Shown here: positions 61,186-64,000 of the stretch, one piece after another
Numbering within the stretch: the stretch's first letter is position 1
Layout of the letters: the number at the start of each line of letters is the position of its first letter
Source: Rotaria sordida
Lineage: Eukaryota; Rotifera; Eurotatoria; Philodinida; Philodinidae
Assembly: GCA_905250125.1 (NCBI GenBank)
Contig: CAJNOL010000148.1
Span: forward strand, 1 to 64,000
Reading direction: 5' to 3'
DNA: 64,000 nt
Program-made: the position numbers and the translations under genes
The notes under the pieces: model-generated
Told to the model about the DNA's origin: nothing
The model's database searches: none
What the model saw: the letters and a program-made list of their open reading frames with translations, nothing else

Positions 61186-63949
61186 TTAAAACTCTTTATC
61201 CCAACCGGTTAAATCATCTTCAGGTTCAGGAGTATCATCTTCACCAAAATAATCAAAATTTGTTGTATCAGCATCATGTTCAATCTAATATATTAATAAT
61301 TATTAATAAAAAAAATAAAACGATCTAAAATAGAATATTTTACTTTTGGAACAAAAGGTGCTGTTAATGTTCCTTTTTTTAAAAATTCCCAACTAAATCC
61401 TTCAAACCATCTAAACAAAAATAGAAATGATATTAAATTTTAATTAGAAATAAATAAAATATTTACTTATGTTTTTGAATATCTGCTATACCACCTTTTT
61501 GATATCCAATACGTTCAACAGGATTTTCTCTATGAGAACAAAGAAGAAAAAAAAAGAATTCATTTATATAGTAATAAAAATGATTCAAAAGAATTTATAC
61601 CGGCATAATCGTTTAATTAATAATGCTGCCATTTTAGATACTCGACGAGGAAATTCAATTGCATCAATACCTTTCAAAATGACATTATATGTTTTCATAG
61701 GATCTGGACCAGAAAATGGTGGGCTAAATAAAACAAAATATATATAAAAAGAAATATCGAATAAAATTAAAAATCAAAATATAACATACTTTCCATTAAT
61801 GAGTTCAAATATTAAAATGCCAAGAGACCAACAATCAGCGGCCATATCATGACCTTTATTAAGAATTATTTCTGGTGCAACATATTCTAAATAAAAATTC
61901 ACAATTTCTTTTTTTTTTTTAATATGTAGAAATAAAATTGAATAACATACCTGGTGTACCACAAAATGTCCATGTTTTACGTCCAAGACCAACTTTTTTA
62001 GCAAAACCAAAATCAACCTACAAACAATGAGTAATCGAAATAATTGAGGAAATATAAAATGAAAAACAATAGTTATAATTACAAGCAAGAGTAGTTTTTT
62101 TTTTATGATGATGAACCTAATTTATTTAATGTTACTAACAGAAAGGATCGATAAAATTGGATTTGCAGGAAAACACTCATGATTAGAGCTCGTCGGGTCC
62201 AAAAATGTTGGACTTAGATCGAGACCGTAATCTTAATTTCAACGAAAGCTTTTAATCTAAGTCTGATAGATGCTATTACTTTTTATCAATTGTTTATATT
62301 CTACTATTAACACATCCAACACATATCTTAAACAATCTTAATGATAATCTTATAATAATCAATTCATAATTAACTGTTACTTTTAGAGTACAAACCGTTG
62401 GATCGATTCCACGAGCAATCCAGAGGGACTCTAATCTTGACCATGTCAAGTTTTTTACTTTAGTAAATTCAGAATTTGAATTGAAATAAAAAAACAAAAA
62501 TGTTATTCGTCTCATAACTGGTCACAAGCTTAATCAGTTAGGAGTGGTATCTATAGCCCGTCGGGTTCTAAATTTTCGGATCCAGGCCCAGTTGTCGGGC
62601 CGTATTTAGATACTCCCAATGAAGTATGCTAATCGTAATTGGACAGCCGCCTCGAAGATATGAAATGTTTTTCTTTTCTCTTTTGTTTCTATTAGGCGAC
62701 AAGTGCATCCTATACATCTAATTTATTGTAAAGAAAAAAATATTTTCGAATAGAATAAAAACAATCATATCAATAAAATATCAAATTTATAATGATGATG
62801 GATATGTTCTATCTATGAATATTGATCATTACTAAATGTCTTGACTTGATCAATTATAATGACAAATCGGATGAGAAAAGAAAAACTAATTCTATTAATA
62901 CTCATAAATTTCTTTCGATATTTTTCCTATTCTACTAATAAAAAAAAATTCATCTAATACTAATTATTTTTTAAAACCTGTCATTCATCGACGAATTTCT
63001 AACTAAAATTGAAAAACTCATATAAATTTGTTTAATTTATTAAATTTTATCAAATTTAAATTGTATTTTAATTACTTACCAATTTACAATAGCCTTTAGA
63101 ATCTAATAAAAGATTTTCCGGCTAAAAAAAAAAACAAAAATTTTAACATATTAACAAATTATTAAAAATAAAAATTTGTTTACTTTTAAATCTCGATAAA
63201 CAATGCCTTTGCTATGCAAATAACTAAATGCTTCAATAACACAAGCACTATAAAATCTAACTTCGGACTCTTCAAAAATTCCTCTGTTACGTAATAATGT
63301 CCATAATTCTCCACCTAAACAACATTCTAATAACATATATAAATATTTTCGATCTTTAAACGTCTTATATAATCTAAATATAAAACAAAACAAAAAAAAT
63401 TTTGTTTCTACTTAAATGAAAAACAAAATTTACCTGACGATAAAATCCGATCGAGTTTCCATCATAATATTTCTTTCATTCATTACATGTTCTTGTTGTT
63501 TCATAGCAACAATATGTTGTTTTTTCATTTGTTTAAGACTATATTTCTTTGAATTTCTTGTATCTTGTACCTATATAAATAAATAATAGAAAAAAAAAAA
63601 AGAATTTTCTTTTTTTTCTTCTTTTTTTACCAATTCAACACGTCCAAAACCACCAACGCCTAACGTGCAAACAATTTCAATATCAGCTAAACGAAGATTT
63701 TTTAAATCTCGCTCATCTTCACCACTAATAAATGTTGTACTATAAAAGAATTTTTAGTTTATTAGAATATAAATAAATAAATAAACAAATATATCAACAT
63801 ACGCTTTACGTGCATATCGAACAGATTCATCACGTTTTAATCGTGATAATTCATCGGCTATCATTTCACGATAACTTTGTCTATCAAGTACGAGACATGT
63901 TACACCATTGGGATCATCAGCAATAACATTAAATGGTCGAGTTTCTTCT
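61186..63949 (-). CDS. PRKG1: cGMP-dependent protein kinase, catalytic part (5' end outside window)
   Basis: AGC-family Ser/Thr kinase activated by cGMP. Eleven exons are visible: 63949-63803, 63739-63631, 63570-63434, 63373-63184, 63121-63080, 62017-61951, 61886-61790, 61723-61601, 61529-61467, 61410-61344 and 61284-61186. The first visible exon is the end of the second cyclic-nucleotide-binding domain ([19 protein letters not shown]). The kinase follows: glycine loop GVGGFGRV, catalytic Lys in [24 protein letters not shown], the activation loop [15 protein letters not shown] with its phosphorylatable Thr, and the AGC tail ending [14 protein letters not shown] then TAA (61188-61186). Phases join throughout. 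Residue N replaces the usual K before [12 protein letters not shown]. The autoinhibitory and first cGMP-binding exons lie beyond 64000. The 1.06 kb intron 63079-62018 holds small hairpins. All key catalytic residues are intact. Confidence 0.95.
62186..62612. repeat. Two small CCCGTCGGG-containing hairpins in a PRKG intron
   Basis: A 'gctcgtcgggtcc' block near 62189 and a 'gcccgtcgggttc' block near 62558 are similar to each other. The second lies in a small hairpin (about 62546-62612) whose ends, gtatctatagcccg and the reverse complement of cgggccgtatttagatac, pair. The first is followed by ttggacttagat facing atctaagtc. Both are G+C-rich islands in an AT-rich intron. Non-coding; origin unknown. 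Confidence 0.4.
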
Positions 63950-64000
63950 CTAAAAAAAAAAAAAAAAAAAAGAACCAAAAAATCGACATTGTTACAAAAC

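Noticed and set aside
62294..62515. 73-codon minus-strand frame in the PRKG intron (with [15 protein letters not shown]) and a tRNA-like look
   Set aside because: Kinase exons join in phase around it, it has no family match, and no cloverleaf or A/B box pair could be drawn.

Overview
The window is nuclear DNA from an invertebrate animal. It is very AT-rich. It carries animal-type genes with many short introns (mostly 55-75 bp, GT..AG) and a few kilobase-scale introns, plus Asn/Ser/Gln-rich low-complexity coding tracts. The gene set is bilaterian: GOPC, RASL12, SELENOT, a latrophilin, an opsin and a cGMP-dependent kinase. A rotifer, possibly bdelloid, is my best guess from base composition, intron style and the many hairpin-type repeats. 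That is inference; no single sequence here proves it.

Layout. 858-5300 (-): soluble adenylyl cyclase (ADCY10-like), whose readable part stops just before the Walker B region of its NTPase. 7734-12891 (-): complete GOPC. 12892-19292: repeat-rich gap with an old element with terminal inverted repeats, one copy of a dispersed repeat, a young 1.4 kb inverted repeat and a 0.44 kb palindrome. 19293-21818 (-): ankyrin-repeat protein. 23013-24191 (-): unrecognised Arg-rich protein with one membrane segment. 24192-31092: mostly empty, with an almost spacerless 0.39 kb palindrome. 31093-32199 (+): secreted leucine-rich-repeat protein, followed by a 1.4 kb inverted repeat. 34103-35282 (+): RASL12-like small GTPase, convergent with an unrecognised Ser/Pro-rich protein (35332-36495, -). 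37629-38361 (+): selenoprotein T with an in-frame UGA and a SECIS-like structure at 38437-38525. 43776-47253 (+): opsin. 47524-57012 (-): latrophilin/CIRL-type adhesion GPCR in 20 exons. 61186-63949 (-): 3' part of a cGMP-dependent protein kinase (PRKG1-like), cut by the right edge.

I rebuilt exon-intron structures by hand from splice-site consensus, reading-frame continuity and family similarity. Phases close exactly for ADCY10 (as far as it goes), GOPC, RASL12, SELENOT, the opsin and the adhesion GPCR. Several genes act in signalling (cAMP synthesis, cGMP kinase, light reception, adhesion GPCR, small GTPase), but each has its own spacing and strand, so nothing suggests a co-regulated cluster.

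The most notable points are the selenocysteine codon plus SECIS in SELENOT, a family of fold-back elements found twice inside introns of the latrophilin gene and once between genes, a near-identical 1.4 kb inverted repeat, changed key motifs in the opsin (T-R-L for D-R-Y) and in the adhesion-GPCR cleavage site (Q-L-S for H-L-T/S), and the premature end of the cyclase. I found no tRNA, rRNA, CRISPR array or autonomous transposon coding region.
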